Assembly: GCA_026988315.1 (NCBI GenBank)
Contig: JALSLJ010000076.1
Span: 33,760 to 97,759 of the forward strand
From: Sulfurimonas sp.
GTDB taxonomy: Bacteria > Campylobacterota > Campylobacteria > Campylobacterales > Sulfurimonadaceae
Direction: 5' to 3'
DNA length: 64,000 bases
The notes under the pieces were generated by a model. The model had not been told where the DNA came from, made no database searches, and saw only the letters and a list, made by a program, of their open reading frames with translations. The translations under genes and the position numbers were made by a program. Positions within the stretch are counted from its first letter, which is position 1. Each line of letters opens with the position of its first letter. Of the stretch, positions 27,258 to 36,718 are shown in pieces.

Positions 27258-29096
27258 ATGAGTACAAGACAAAAAGTTACACTGATTTTATTAGGATTAT
27301 TCCTTACATTTTTTGTTGCCATGATTATTATTATTACAACAAACTTTAGAGACTTTGGTATCAAAAGTGCAGAAAAACGCGCATTACTTACTGCTGAGAT
27401 TGTCAAAGGCGGACTTACGGCACACATGGTTAACGGCATGATGGATAAACGCTCTTACTTTCTTGAACAAATTGAAAGTATTGAAAATATTGATGCTTTA
27501 TGGGTTGCTCGCTCACCAATAGTAATTAAACAGTTTGGCGAGGGTATGAATAATGAAATTGCTCGTGATGAGATAGATAAACAGGTACTCAAATCTGGAC
27601 AAACCTTACGAGAGATGACAGAAACAGCCACTAAGAGTACTATGCGTATGACAATTCCTTTTGTCGCTTCAGCCTTTGGCACACCAAACTGCCTTAATTG
27701 CCATGATGCTAAAGAGGGTGAAGTTTTAGGTGCCGTTAGTATGATTATAGATGTTAGTGATGTTCGTGGCAGCAGCTTTCATACAGTGCTTTACATCGCT
27801 ATGTTTGCTATTATTATCATGTTTTTTATTTTGCTTGTTGTCAATAAATTTATGAAACCTTATATTAGTATTTTTTACTCCATCAAAGAGGTGATGACGG
27901 CGGCATATGAAGGAAACTATTCCAAAAGAGTTATGGGAGGGAGTCTCAGTGAAAGTAAAGCCGTTGCAGATATGCTCAACTCTTTATTAGAAAAGCTGCA
28001 AAAAGTTTTCCAAGAGATTGATAAAAAAGTGTATATTTTCCTTCGTAATAAAAACAAAGCGCATAGCTATGATCCACTCGTAAATATCAACAATACTATT
28101 GACCAACTCTCAGAGATTTACAAATTTAAACAAACTATTGAGCATGATCAAGAGTTGGAAGATATTTATGAGAGATTGGCATATGTTTTTAAAAATAAAT
28201 TTGCGATTGAAGATTTTACCATAATTGAATCTGACAAAGTGAGTGGGGCTAAAACTGTTGTCTATACAACAAATGGCTGCCATTGTACAGTGGAAAAAGG
28301 GGAGTGTCGTGCTGATCGCATAAATCTGATAGTTGACTCAACAATTTTTGATAACACCTGCGATCAAATTAATGAACCAGATACGCAATATCTATGTATT
28401 CCATATACAATTTCAAGTGAGCTAAACCTTGTTATCTCTATAGTAACAAAAACTCCACAAGAGAGCCAAAGAATTAGAGATTTAGTTGGAATTATTGAGG
28501 ACTATGTAGCGACTGCTCAACCAACAATAGTAAGTAAAAAATTGATGCAAATCCTTAATAAAATGGCTAGAGTTGATCAATTAACTGGTATGTATAACCG
28601 TAAATATCTTGATGAGTTTGCAGAAACAGCTATCCCTCAAGCACTGAGAACTGGAACTCCATACGGAATTTTAATGATTGATATTGATTTCTTTAAAATG
28701 ATAAATGATACTTATGGTCACGATGTTGGTGATGAAGCTATCCGTATCATATCTAGAGTTATCAAAGACTCCATTCGCAAGTCTGATGTTGCTATCCGTT
28801 TTGGTGGTGAAGAGTTTATTGTTTTACTTCATAACTGTGACAAAGAGTTTATAAAGACTATCGCTGAAAAAATTCGTACAACTTTTGCAAAAGAGGTTAT
28901 ATCAGCAGGTTCAGAATCATTTAGCAAAACTCTAAGTGTTGGAACGGTCATGTTCCCTGAGGATAGCGAGAGTATTTGGAAATGTATTAAGTATGCAGAT
29001 ATGTCACTCTACTATGCAAAAGAGCATGGACGAAATCAAGTGGTTTGTTATGACCCAAGTATCATCAAAAACCCATCTTCACAAAATGAGTTTTAA
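27258..29096 (+). CDS. Diguanylate cyclase (GGEEF) with periplasmic CxxCH sensor domain
   Basis: N-terminal TM, periplasmic region ending PNCLNCHDAKEGEVLGAVSMIIDVS, second TM, GAF-like region, GGDEF domain RFGGEEF with upstream RKSD I-site. Confidence 0.88.
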   Translation: MSTRQKVTLILLGLFLTFFVAMIIIITTNFRDFGIKSAEKRALLTAEIVKGGLTAHMVNGMMDKRSYFLEQIESIENIDALWVARSPIVIKQFGEGMNNEIARDEIDKQVLKSGQTLREMTETATKSTMRMTIPFVASAFGTPNCLNCHDAKEGEVLGAVSMIIDVSDVRGSSFHTVLYIAMFAIIIMFFILLVVNKFMKPYISIFYSIKEVMTAAYEGNYSKRVMGGSLSESKAVADMLNSLLEKLQKVFQEIDKKVYIFLRNKNKAHSYDPLVNINNTIDQLSEIYKFKQTIEHDQELEDIYERLAYVFKNKFAIEDFTIIESDKVSGAKTVVYTTNGCHCTVEKGECRADRINLIVDSTIFDNTCDQINEPDTQYLCIPYTISSELNLVISIVTKTPQESQRIRDLVGIIEDYVATAQPTIVSKKLMQILNKMARVDQLTGMYNRKYLDEFAETAIPQALRTGTPYGILMIDIDFFKMINDTYGHDVGDEAIRIISRVIKDSIRKSDVAIRFGGEEFIVLLHNCDKEFIKTIAEKIRTTFAKEVISAGSESFSKTLSVGTVMFPEDSESIWKCIKYADMSLYYAKEHGRNQVVCYDPSIIKNPSSQNEF

Positions 29097-29108
29097 ACTA
29101 AGTTTGTC

Positions 29109-29129
29109 ATTCCGGGCTCGACCCGGAAT
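29109..29129. repeat. Palindromic repeat element, copy 1
   Basis: ATTCCGGG-CTCGA-CCCGGAAT between convergent genes. Confidence 0.85.
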
Positions 29130-29150
29130 CTACTTCTTTATTATCAAGTT

Positions 29151-30536
29151 TTAGTCTAGCCCCATCTTCGCAGGATTTAAGATATTATTTGGATCAAAAG
29201 CCATCTTAATCGACTTAAACAGATTCATCTCCTCTTCACTAAATGCCATATGCATATAGGGTGCTTTTGCGAGACCTATGCCATGCTCACCAGAGAGAGT
29301 TCCACCTAAATCAATGGTAGCTTGAAAAACCTCCTCTATTGCCTGATAAGCGATTTTTATCTGCTCAGGATCACTGCCATCTACCATTACATTTGTGTGA
29401 ACATTACCATCACCTGTATGACCAAAACAAGGGATATTTATTTGATATTTATCTGCAATAGCATAGAACTTTTCTAAAAGTTCTGGTAAAACAGCACGGG
29501 GAACTGTTACATCCTCATTGAGCTTTTTACTTCCATATACACTTAATGCTGGAGAAGCATTACGACGAGCAAACCAAATATCCGCTGCTTCTTTGTCATC
29601 TTTTGCAATTTTGAACTCTTGGCACCCATTTTCACGAAATACTTTCTCAATTTGAGCGAGTTGAAAATTTAAATCCTCTTCCAAATTTCCATCAACATCC
29701 GTCACCAAAAGTGCTCCAGCATCCACAGGGAGTCCTTTGTTAAAAGTTTGCTCTACCGCACGGATAGTCAAGTTATCTAGGAACTCCATTGCCACAGGTG
29801 TAATTCCACTCGCCATTGTTTTATACACTGCTTCCATTGCATCATTGACACTATCAAAAATCCCCATAGCAGTTTTTGTTAACTTCGGTTTTGGGATAAG
29901 TCTTAATGTAATCTCACTTAAGACTGCCAATGTTCCCTCAGACGCAATTAAAATACCACTAATGTTATATCCTGCAACATCTTTGATTGTTCTTTTTCCA
30001 GCTTTTATAATGTCACCATTTGCTAAAACAGCACGAGTAGCCATCACATAATCTTTTGTAATTCCATATTTCGCTGCACGCATACCACCAGCATTTTCAC
30101 TAACATTGCCACCTAAAGTTGAATACTCTTGAGAAGCTGGATCTGGTGGATAAAAAAGTCCTATCTCCTCTACTGCCCTTTGCAGATCCATATTTATAAC
30201 ACCTGGCTGAACTATAGCTACCATATTTTTAACATCTATCTCTAAGATTTTATTCATATGTTTTTCCATTGCCAAAACTATACCGCCCGAACTAGGCAAT
30301 GCTCCACCAGTAAAACCACTACCAGCTCCACGAGGAACTATAACTATCTTATGTTCGTTACAATATTTTAAAATCTCACTAATATCATTTTCATCTCTTG
30401 GAAATATGACAGCATCGGGTTCAAAATGCTCTCTTGTTGCATCATAAGAATACGCTATCAAATGTGCTTTGTCACTATAAATATTTTCATCGCCAACTAT
30501 AGATGTAAAATGTTGTATATGTTTTGTATCTATCAT
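29151..30536 (-). CDS. glcD: FAD-linked oxidase, glycolate oxidase subunit GlcD-like
   Basis: IVPRGAGSGFTGGALPSSGGIVLAMEKHMNKI; GHTGDGNVHTN; GEHGIGLAK. Confidence 0.9.
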   Translation of the reverse strand: MIDTKHIQHFTSIVGDENIYSDKAHLIAYSYDATREHFEPDAVIFPRDENDISEILKYCNEHKIVIVPRGAGSGFTGGALPSSGGIVLAMEKHMNKILEIDVKNMVAIVQPGVINMDLQRAVEEIGLFYPPDPASQEYSTLGGNVSENAGGMRAAKYGITKDYVMATRAVLANGDIIKAGKRTIKDVAGYNISGILIASEGTLAVLSEITLRLIPKPKLTKTAMGIFDSVNDAMEAVYKTMASGITPVAMEFLDNLTIRAVEQTFNKGLPVDAGALLVTDVDGNLEEDLNFQLAQIEKVFRENGCQEFKIAKDDKEAADIWFARRNASPALSVYGSKKLNEDVTVPRAVLPELLEKFYAIADKYQINIPCFGHTGDGNVHTNVMVDGSDPEQIKIAYQAIEEVFQATIDLGGTLSGEHGIGLAKAPYMHMAFSEEEMNLFKSIKMAFDPNNILNPAKMGLD

Positions 30537-31336
30537 TTTTTATCTCCTATCTCAAAATTATCTATCAAATCACTAATGTTTTCATCACTATTTTTTACAA
30601 TTTGGTAAAGTTTTTCATTTTTTTTGTTCGCCTCAACTAAAAGTTTATAATAATGAGGCTCATACTCTGTAAGTCTATCACTACCCTCTCCCCACCAGTT
30701 AGCTTCTATCTCTTGAAGTCTTGTATAAAAAGGGAGCGTAACTGTTTTTTGCTCCAATGGTGCTTTTGTAATATTTAATATCCCAAAACTTTTACAATCA
30801 AGGGTAAACAGATTTTGATTTAAATATATAAAAAGTATGCCAACTGATGTTGTGTCACATATATCTTGAAAATCACTACGAAGTGGTGTTGGATGTCCAC
30901 TATAAGAAAGAGTAGTAGCAAATATATCTGGATGTATCCATTGTAAATCTTGTGTACTTTTTGTTATACGATGATAAATCTCTTCACTTGGTGCAATCAA
31001 CAAAGCCCTTGTGTAACCAAAAGCCAAAATCACACTATCACCAACTTCAGGCTTCCATTTTCCCTTTGGAAGAGCATCATTTTCTAGTAATTTATAATCA
31101 CTACTTTTTAGTACTGCTTTTTTTGTATCTGCATCAAAACTGCTAACAACTACACTTGCAACTATGCTACCGTGGTTCTTATCTAACATTTTATATGCAA
31201 AACCGCTCATACCCACATCTATTTTGTCTATCTGTATTGTTAATGTTTCATTATCATCCACACTTAAGATTGGTGTTTTTATAACTGATGCAAAAACACC
31301 ACTAACAAATAATAATACTAAAAATAACTGTTTCAT
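30533..31336 (-). CDS. Plasminogen-binding protein PgbA N-terminal-domain-like
   Basis: PgbA_N-like sequence (VGMSGFAYKMLDKNHGSIVASVVV ... HPDIFATTLSYSGHPTPLRSDFQDICD), adjacent to glcD as in H. pylori. Confidence 0.75.
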   Translation of the reverse strand: MKQLFLVLLFVSGVFASVIKTPILSVDDNETLTIQIDKIDVGMSGFAYKMLDKNHGSIVASVVVSSFDADTKKAVLKSSDYKLLENDALPKGKWKPEVGDSVILAFGYTRALLIAPSEEIYHRITKSTQDLQWIHPDIFATTLSYSGHPTPLRSDFQDICDTTSVGILFIYLNQNLFTLDCKSFGILNITKAPLEQKTVTLPFYTRLQEIEANWWGEGSDRLTEYEPHYYKLLVEANKKNEKLYQIVKNSDENISDLIDNFEIGDKK

Positions 31337-31439
31337 TCATCTTCTTCTTTTAATTTTTATAAAGCGATTATAGCAAACAAACCTCAGACTAAGCCAAATT
31401 TTGTTAAGGTTTTAACATTTTTTATTTAGGGCTATATTT

Positions 31440-32633
31440 GTGATACGATTTTTCATACTTTTTTTACTGACCTACTCTATACTTTTTAGTGCAGAAGTTG
31501 AAAATTTTCGATGGAAAAATGGTGAAAGCTACCTTATGTTTTTAGAAAAACAGAACCTTCCCGCTAAAAGTTTATACTACAACCTTGATAAAGATGACCA
31601 GCGACTTACAGAAGAGATGAGAGCAGGTGTTCATTGCCAAATTTTAAAAGGTTCAGACGGCAAAATTGAGCAAGTTTTACTGCCACTTAATGATGAGCTA
31701 CAGATTCATATATTGCAAGATAAAGATAGCTACAAATTTGAGGCTATCCCTATCATCAGCACAACAAAAACAGAAGCATTCACAATAAAGATAAACCACT
31801 CTCCTCATTACGACATACTCAAAGCCACTGGTTCAAAAAAGATAGCACAAATTTTTGTAGCTGGATTTAAAAACTCGCTCAACTTCAAAAGAGATTTACA
31901 AAAAGGTGACACGCTAGTGATGATTTATGAGCAAAAATATCGTCTTGGTGAGCCTTTTTCAATGCCTATCTTAAAAGTTGCTATGATAGAGATGAGAAAG
32001 AAAAAACACTTTATCTATCTAAATACCGATGATAGATACTATGATGAAAAAGGTCATGAAGTTGAGGGGTTTTTACTTGCTCGTCCTGTAAGGGGTGCTA
32101 GAATCTCATCCTATTTTACAAAACGCCGTTTTCATCCAGTTTTAAAAAAATGGAAAGCACACCTTGGGATAGACTATGCTGCTAGGAGAGGGACACCTAT
32201 TGTCGCTGCTGGAAGTGGAAGAGTAATCTATGCAGCAACACTAGGAAGCTACGGAAAGCTAGTTAAAATTCGCCATGCTGATGGATATGAAACAAGATAT
32301 GCCCATATGAAATCATTTCGCAGAGGGATAAAAAAAGGGAAGTATGTTAAAAAAGGTCAAACCATAGGATATGTTGGAAGTACAGGTCGATCAACTGGTC
32401 CACATCTACATTTTGAACTACGAAAAAGAGGTCGTGCTATCAATCCTCTCAGAGTTGTGCAGGTTACAACAAAAAAACTCAAAGGCAAAGAGAGAAAAGC
32501 TTTTATGAAACTTCGTGATAACTATAACCAAAGTATAGAGCTTCATCTAGCAAACAATACACCCTATAAAAAACTTCCCCCCATGGAAAAAGTGTGTTAT
32601 ATCTACATGCCTAAAGCACAAAAAAATTCTTGA
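31440..32633 (+). CDS. M23 family peptidoglycan metallopeptidase (Csd3-like)
   Basis: FHPVLKKWKAHLGIDYAARRGTPIVAAGSGRVIYA...GPHLHFELRKRGRAINP. Confidence 0.92.
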   Translation: MIRFFILFLLTYSILFSAEVENFRWKNGESYLMFLEKQNLPAKSLYYNLDKDDQRLTEEMRAGVHCQILKGSDGKIEQVLLPLNDELQIHILQDKDSYKFEAIPIISTTKTEAFTIKINHSPHYDILKATGSKKIAQIFVAGFKNSLNFKRDLQKGDTLVMIYEQKYRLGEPFSMPILKVAMIEMRKKKHFIYLNTDDRYYDEKGHEVEGFLLARPVRGARISSYFTKRRFHPVLKKWKAHLGIDYAARRGTPIVAAGSGRVIYAATLGSYGKLVKIRHADGYETRYAHMKSFRRGIKKGKYVKKGQTIGYVGSTGRSTGPHLHFELRKRGRAINPLRVVQVTTKKLKGKERKAFMKLRDNYNQSIELHLANNTPYKKLPPMEKVCYIYMPKAQKNS

Positions 32634-32648
32634 ATCACAAAAGCCTCA

Positions 32649-34592
32649 TTAACCAAACTCTATAGGATCCATATCAATCTCAGCTAAATCAACCTTTGTT
32701 TGAGCTATAGCTTGCAGTAGGTATGTACTCTTATCTGAACGGAGTAAAATCTCAAACCTATACTTATTTGCTATCCTCTCAACAGCACACTTTCCAAATC
32801 CAACTATCTCTATAGTAGAGATTTTAGATAAATTTTCTTGCATTTTATGCATTTGCTCTTTTGCTTTTAAACCATTTTTATGTGCAAATAAAACACGACA
32901 TAACTTTTTATATGGAGGATATAACTCTTGACGGTAAATCTTTTCCTCTTGTAAAAATTCTTCATAGTTATCTACATAAGCACTAAAAAAGTCCTCATTA
33001 AAACTCTGCACTAAAACTTTTGCATTTTTCTTTCTACCACTTCTTCCTGCTACTTGGATGAGAGATGAGAGTGCTTTTTCTCTTGCTCTATAATCACTCA
33101 TATTTAACATATTGTCCATACCTAAAACAACCGCTAAGGTAACACCATGATAATCATGCCCCTTACTTAACATCTGAGTTCCTACAAGTATATCTGTCTC
33201 GTGATCGTTAAATCTCTTTAATGCTTTTTTCAACTTGTTTGATGTGGTGATAACATCACGGTCAAACTGCTCTACTTTAGCCTCACTAAACTCTTCACCT
33301 ATATTTTTTACAGCCTCAGCAGTTCCAAGTCTTGAACTTGTAAGATTGCCACTCCCACACTCACAACATACTTGAGGAATAGCCTGTGTGTAGTTACAGT
33401 AGTGACACTTCAAAGCACGAGAGTTTTGATGGATACTCATCCCGATGGAGCAAAAAACACACTCATAAGTGTGTCCACAATCTTGACATATAAGATACTT
33501 AAAGTTTGCACGAGTTGGGATGAAAACTATGGATTGTTCTTTGTTTAGTAAAGTATTTTTAAGATTTTGCAAAATCATAGGACTCAGCATTTCAGATGAA
33601 CGCTCATAAATAAACTCTTTGTTGGAGTTAAAATAGCCACCTTTTAATCTCACATGAGGAAACTTGACATAAGAGTTTAGCGAGGGTGTAGCACTTCCTA
33701 AAACTACATGAACATCATAAAGTTTTCCCATATAGATTGCAATATCTCTAGCATTATAACGAGGTCTTGAAGATGATTTATAACTATCATCATGCTCTTC
33801 ATCCACAACAATAAGTCCTAAATCTTTTATGGGTAAAAACAAAGCCGAACGGGGACCTGCTATGATGTGAGCAGAGCCATCATAGATTTTTTGTAGTGCT
33901 TTTTTCTTTTGAAGTGGTGTTAGTTTTGAGTGCCACATCACAACTGCCTCACCAAAATGGTGTTGGAGTCTTTGTCCCATTTGAGGAGTTAGTGAAATCT
34001 CAGGCATTAAAAATATAGAGCGTTTTTTTTCCTCTATCATCTGCTCAAAATACTTCATATATATCTCTGTTTTTCCACTTCCTGTATCGCCAAAGAGGAG
34101 TGAGGTTTTGTGTTGTTTAAAAAATTCTAACGCTTTTTCTTGTTTTGCTGAGAGTGTTAAGCTAGATTCCAAATCAAGTTTGGAATGACGAGTGGAGTTA
34201 CTGTCATCAGATGCGCAAACTTTCTCATTCGATGCGCTAACTTTCTCATTCGATGCGCTAACTTCGTCATTCCAGGCTTGACCTGGAATCTCATCAGCAC
34301 TTTCGTTCTCAAAAGCCACCATCAACCCCAATGCCTCACCTAAAGAGCAAACATAATAAGTCGCTATAAACTTAGCTAACTTCACCTGTTTAGATGAGTA
34401 TAAAAAATCTGATACTTCTAAAATAGGACTAGTTTTAAAACTGGGTTCCTCGGATGTGCAAATCAGCACTCCCTTTACCTTTTTGTTTCTCAAAACTACT
34501 TCTACTACAGTGCCTGTTTTAATATCTTTCTCAAAGTGGTAAGTAAGGGGTGTTAAAGGGGAGGAGAGGATACTCAATTTATAAAAAAACAA
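32649..34592 (-). CDS. priA: Primosomal protein N' (PriA helicase) with in-frame repeat insertion
   Basis: LLFGDTGSGKTEIYM, VVDEEHDDSYKSS, Cys-rich zinc region CQDCGHTYECVFC...CHYC...CCECGSG, LVGTQMLSKGHDYHGVTLA. Confidence 0.93.
   Translation of the reverse strand: MFFYKLSILSSPLTPLTYHFEKDIKTGTVVEVVLRNKKVKGVLICTSEEPSFKTSPILEVSDFLYSSKQVKLAKFIATYYVCSLGEALGLMVAFENESADEIPGQAWNDEVSASNEKVSASNEKVCASDDSNSTRHSKLDLESSLTLSAKQEKALEFFKQHKTSLLFGDTGSGKTEIYMKYFEQMIEEKKRSIFLMPEISLTPQMGQRLQHHFGEAVVMWHSKLTPLQKKKALQKIYDGSAHIIAGPRSALFLPIKDLGLIVVDEEHDDSYKSSSRPRYNARDIAIYMGKLYDVHVVLGSATPSLNSYVKFPHVRLKGGYFNSNKEFIYERSSEMLSPMILQNLKNTLLNKEQSIVFIPTRANFKYLICQDCGHTYECVFCSIGMSIHQNSRALKCHYCNYTQAIPQVCCECGSGNLTSSRLGTAEAVKNIGEEFSEAKVEQFDRDVITTSNKLKKALKRFNDHETDILVGTQMLSKGHDYHGVTLAVVLGMDNMLNMSDYRAREKALSSLIQVAGRSGRKKNAKVLVQSFNEDFFSAYVDNYEEFLQEEKIYRQELYPPYKKLCRVLFAHKNGLKAKEQMHKMQENLSKISTIEIVGFGKCAVERIANKYRFEILLRSDKSTYLLQAIAQTKVDLAEIDMDPIEFG
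34163..34189. repeat. Palindromic repeat element, copy 2 (inside priA)
   Basis: ATTCCAAA-TCAAG-TTTGGAAT core at 34166-34186. Confidence 0.85.
34210..34272. repeat. 3 x 21-bp tandem repeat inside priA
   Basis: GATGCGC(A/T)AACTT(TC/CG)TCATTC three times; encodes NEKVSAS-like heptads. Confidence 0.9.
34266..34290. repeat. Palindromic repeat element, copy 3 (inside priA, inverted relative to copy 2)
   Basis: ATTCCAGG-CTTGA-CCTGGAAT core at 34269-34289. Confidence 0.85.
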
Positions 34593-34609
34593 AAGAGCCC
34601 TTTAGTATA

Positions 34610-35059
34610 TTAATAAATAAGTTTTTTACAAGTATCACCAAAATCTGTATCTGAGACATCACATGTAAAGATTCCGCTTGTATCGTTGTATGTAAAAGTG
34701 ACGGCTATATCATCAGCGGTGTATGTGTATGTTTTGTAGCCTGTGTCACTTGCAGCCCAACCAGGAGAACCACTAGATGCTGCTTTTATGCCGTACATCA
34801 AAAGAGTTCTTGTCCCATCACCTGTAAAAAGGATGTTGCCATTATCGCTTAGTTTTGGTATAAAAGTATTGACACCTTTTATGAGTTGTGTTTGCCTCTC
34901 ACTCACTATAGCAGAGCGGATAGTGGCAACATCCGCATGACCTTTAGATATATCTGCCATATTTTTAGTAGAGGCAAATTTTGGAACGGCTATAGCCGCT
35001 AGTATTCCTAAAACAACTATAACAAAAATGAGTTCAATCACAGTAAAAGCTTTTTTCAA
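34610..35059 (-). CDS. Type IV pilin/pseudopilin-like protein
   Basis: Prepilin N-terminus KKAFTVIELIFVIVVLGILAAIAVPKF. Confidence 0.85.
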   Translation of the reverse strand: MKKAFTVIELIFVIVVLGILAAIAVPKFASTKNMADISKGHADVATIRSAIVSERQTQLIKGVNTFIPKLSDNGNILFTGDGTRTLLMYGIKAASSGSPGWAASDTGYKTYTYTADDIAVTFTYNDTSGIFTCDVSDTDFGDTCKKLIY

Positions 35060-35147
35060 TTAAAATCCTTTAGTGTAAGTGAGTTGTCGAAGAGTTGTTG
35101 TTTTATATATGTATTCCACCTCAGGAGAGGTGGAACGAGAAAAAGAG

Positions 35148-35585
35148 TTATTGTAATATTACATTTTCTCCATCATCTAAGAAAAACGAAGGTGCCCCCG
35201 TTAGACCACCATCTATACAACCAATGTTATAAGTCGTTGCACCAACAGTTGCAGAAGCTATAGTACCTGTATTAGCTGCTATTGGCGTTGCATTTGCGGC
35301 ACATTTACTCAAATCAGGATCAGCTGTCAATTCACTTAGAGAATCTATTTGAAGCAGTAAAGCAGAACTCAAAGTTGTAACTGAACCATTAGTAGTTCCG
35401 GAAATTGATTCAGACCATAACGCAGGTCCTACGGTACGATTAAGCGTTCCAACATACGACTTCAATTTACCTTCATGTGCTTGATCAGCAACACCAATAA
35501 ACTTAGGCAACGCAACCGCTGCCAAAATACCTAAAATAACGATAACAAAGATCAATTCGATCATAGTAAAACCAGCTCTTTTCAT
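35148..35585 (-). CDS. Type IV pilin/pseudopilin-like protein
   Basis: Prepilin N-terminus KRAGFTMIELIFVIVILGILAAVALPKF. Confidence 0.87.
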   Translation of the reverse strand: MKRAGFTMIELIFVIVILGILAAVALPKFIGVADQAHEGKLKSYVGTLNRTVGPALWSESISGTTNGSVTTLSSALLLQIDSLSELTADPDLSKCAANATPIAANTGTIASATVGATTYNIGCIDGGLTGAPSFFLDDGENVILQ

Positions 35586-35737
35586 AAGAGACTCCTTGAG
35601 TTTATAAATTTTTACAATGGGCTACTCTAGTAACCTTAACATGTATTATGGAGTAGTTTATCTAATTTTATGCTTAAACTCTTCATTTAAATCTTTTTTA
35701 ACACATTAATATCAACTTTTATAATCATTTATAAAGA

Positions 35738-35752
35738 TGGAACTAAACTTGC
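35738..35752 (+). promoter_or_regulatory. Sigma-54 (RpoN) -24/-12 promoter for flgB operon
   Basis: TGGAAC-TAAAC-TTGC with GG-N10-GC spacing, 29 nt upstream of the flgB ATG. Confidence 0.75.
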
Positions 35753-35780
35753 TTATAATCACGAAAGAAAAGGAGTAGTC

Positions 35781-36209
35781 ATGATTCAAACATCTCGTTC
35801 TGGTGCTTTAGTATCAGATGCACTTGATTATAGAGCGGCTCGTCAAGATATGATAGCCTCTAACATTGCAAATGCAGACACCCCTTTTTATAAACCTAGA
35901 GATATAAGCTTTGAAGATACACTCAGAGAAAAAAGAGCTGAGATATACTCTAGTAAAAGTAATGAGCTCAAACTAGCTCAAACAAATGGAGCACATATAT
36001 CTGCAAATGATGAAAAAAGTGCATCTAAAGCTACAACATTTTTTAGAGATGGGCATATGGCAAGAAATGATGGCAATAGTGTAGATATAGATGTAGAAAC
36101 AACAGAGATGAGTAAAAACTCCATCATGTTTAATGCTTTAGTGAGTGCAAACAAAAAACATGGAGCTATCTTTAAGAGCGTTATAGAAGCTTCACAAAAG
36201 GTTAGTTAA
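35781..36209 (+). CDS. flgB: Flagellar basal-body rod protein FlgB
   Basis: ARQDMIASNIANADTPFYKPRDISFE; operon with flgC and fliE. Confidence 0.95.
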   Translation: MIQTSRSGALVSDALDYRAARQDMIASNIANADTPFYKPRDISFEDTLREKRAEIYSSKSNELKLAQTNGAHISANDEKSASKATTFFRDGHMARNDGNSVDIDVETTEMSKNSIMFNALVSANKKHGAIFKSVIEASQKVS

Positions 36210-36211
36210 TT

Positions 36212-36706
36212 ATGAGTAATTTTATGAGCAGTTTTGACATATCAGGTTATGGTTTATCAGCACAGAGAGTTCGTGTTAACACCATCTCAAGTAACATAGC
36301 AAACGCACAAACAACTAGAACTACAGAGGGTGGACCATACAGAAGACAAGAGGTTGTTTTTAAAGCCATAGACTTTAACCAACAGTTTAACAATGCCCTC
36401 CAAGGCATGACAAATAGTGCAAAATATGAGGACCCATTAAGTGAGGGTGATTTTGGTAAAAGGGTAAATCCTGCTATAATGAGCGTAGTAATTGACAAAA
36501 TATCACGCGATGACAGAGAACCAAAGATGAAGTTTGAGCCAGATCATCCAGATGCAGATGCAAATGGTTATGTTGCGTACCCAAATATTAATCCTGTTAT
36601 CGAAATGGCCGATTTAGTAGAAGCAACTCGCTCTTACCAAGCAAATGTAGCTGCTTTTGAGAGTGCAAAAAACATGGCAAACAGTGCTATTTCACTGTTG
36701 CAATAA
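36212..36706 (+). CDS. flgC: Flagellar basal-body rod protein FlgC
   Basis: FDISGYGLSAQRVRVNTISSNIANAQTTRT...MADLVEATRSYQANVAAFESAKNM. Confidence 0.96.
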   Translation: MSNFMSSFDISGYGLSAQRVRVNTISSNIANAQTTRTTEGGPYRRQEVVFKAIDFNQQFNNALQGMTNSAKYEDPLSEGDFGKRVNPAIMSVVIDKISRDDREPKMKFEPDHPDADANGYVAYPNINPVIEMADLVEATRSYQANVAAFESAKNMANSAISLLQ

Positions 36707-36718
36707 AAGAGAGTAATA

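Noticed and set aside
29109-29129. Palindrome copy 1 as just a Rho-independent terminator
   Set aside because: It could act as one between convergent genes, but the shared sequence with four other copies (two within a coding region) is better explained by a repeat family; the terminator role is not excluded.
32649-34592. priA as a pseudogene because of the inserted repeats
   Set aside because: The reading frame remains open and helicase, zinc and C-terminal motifs are intact on both sides of the insertion.
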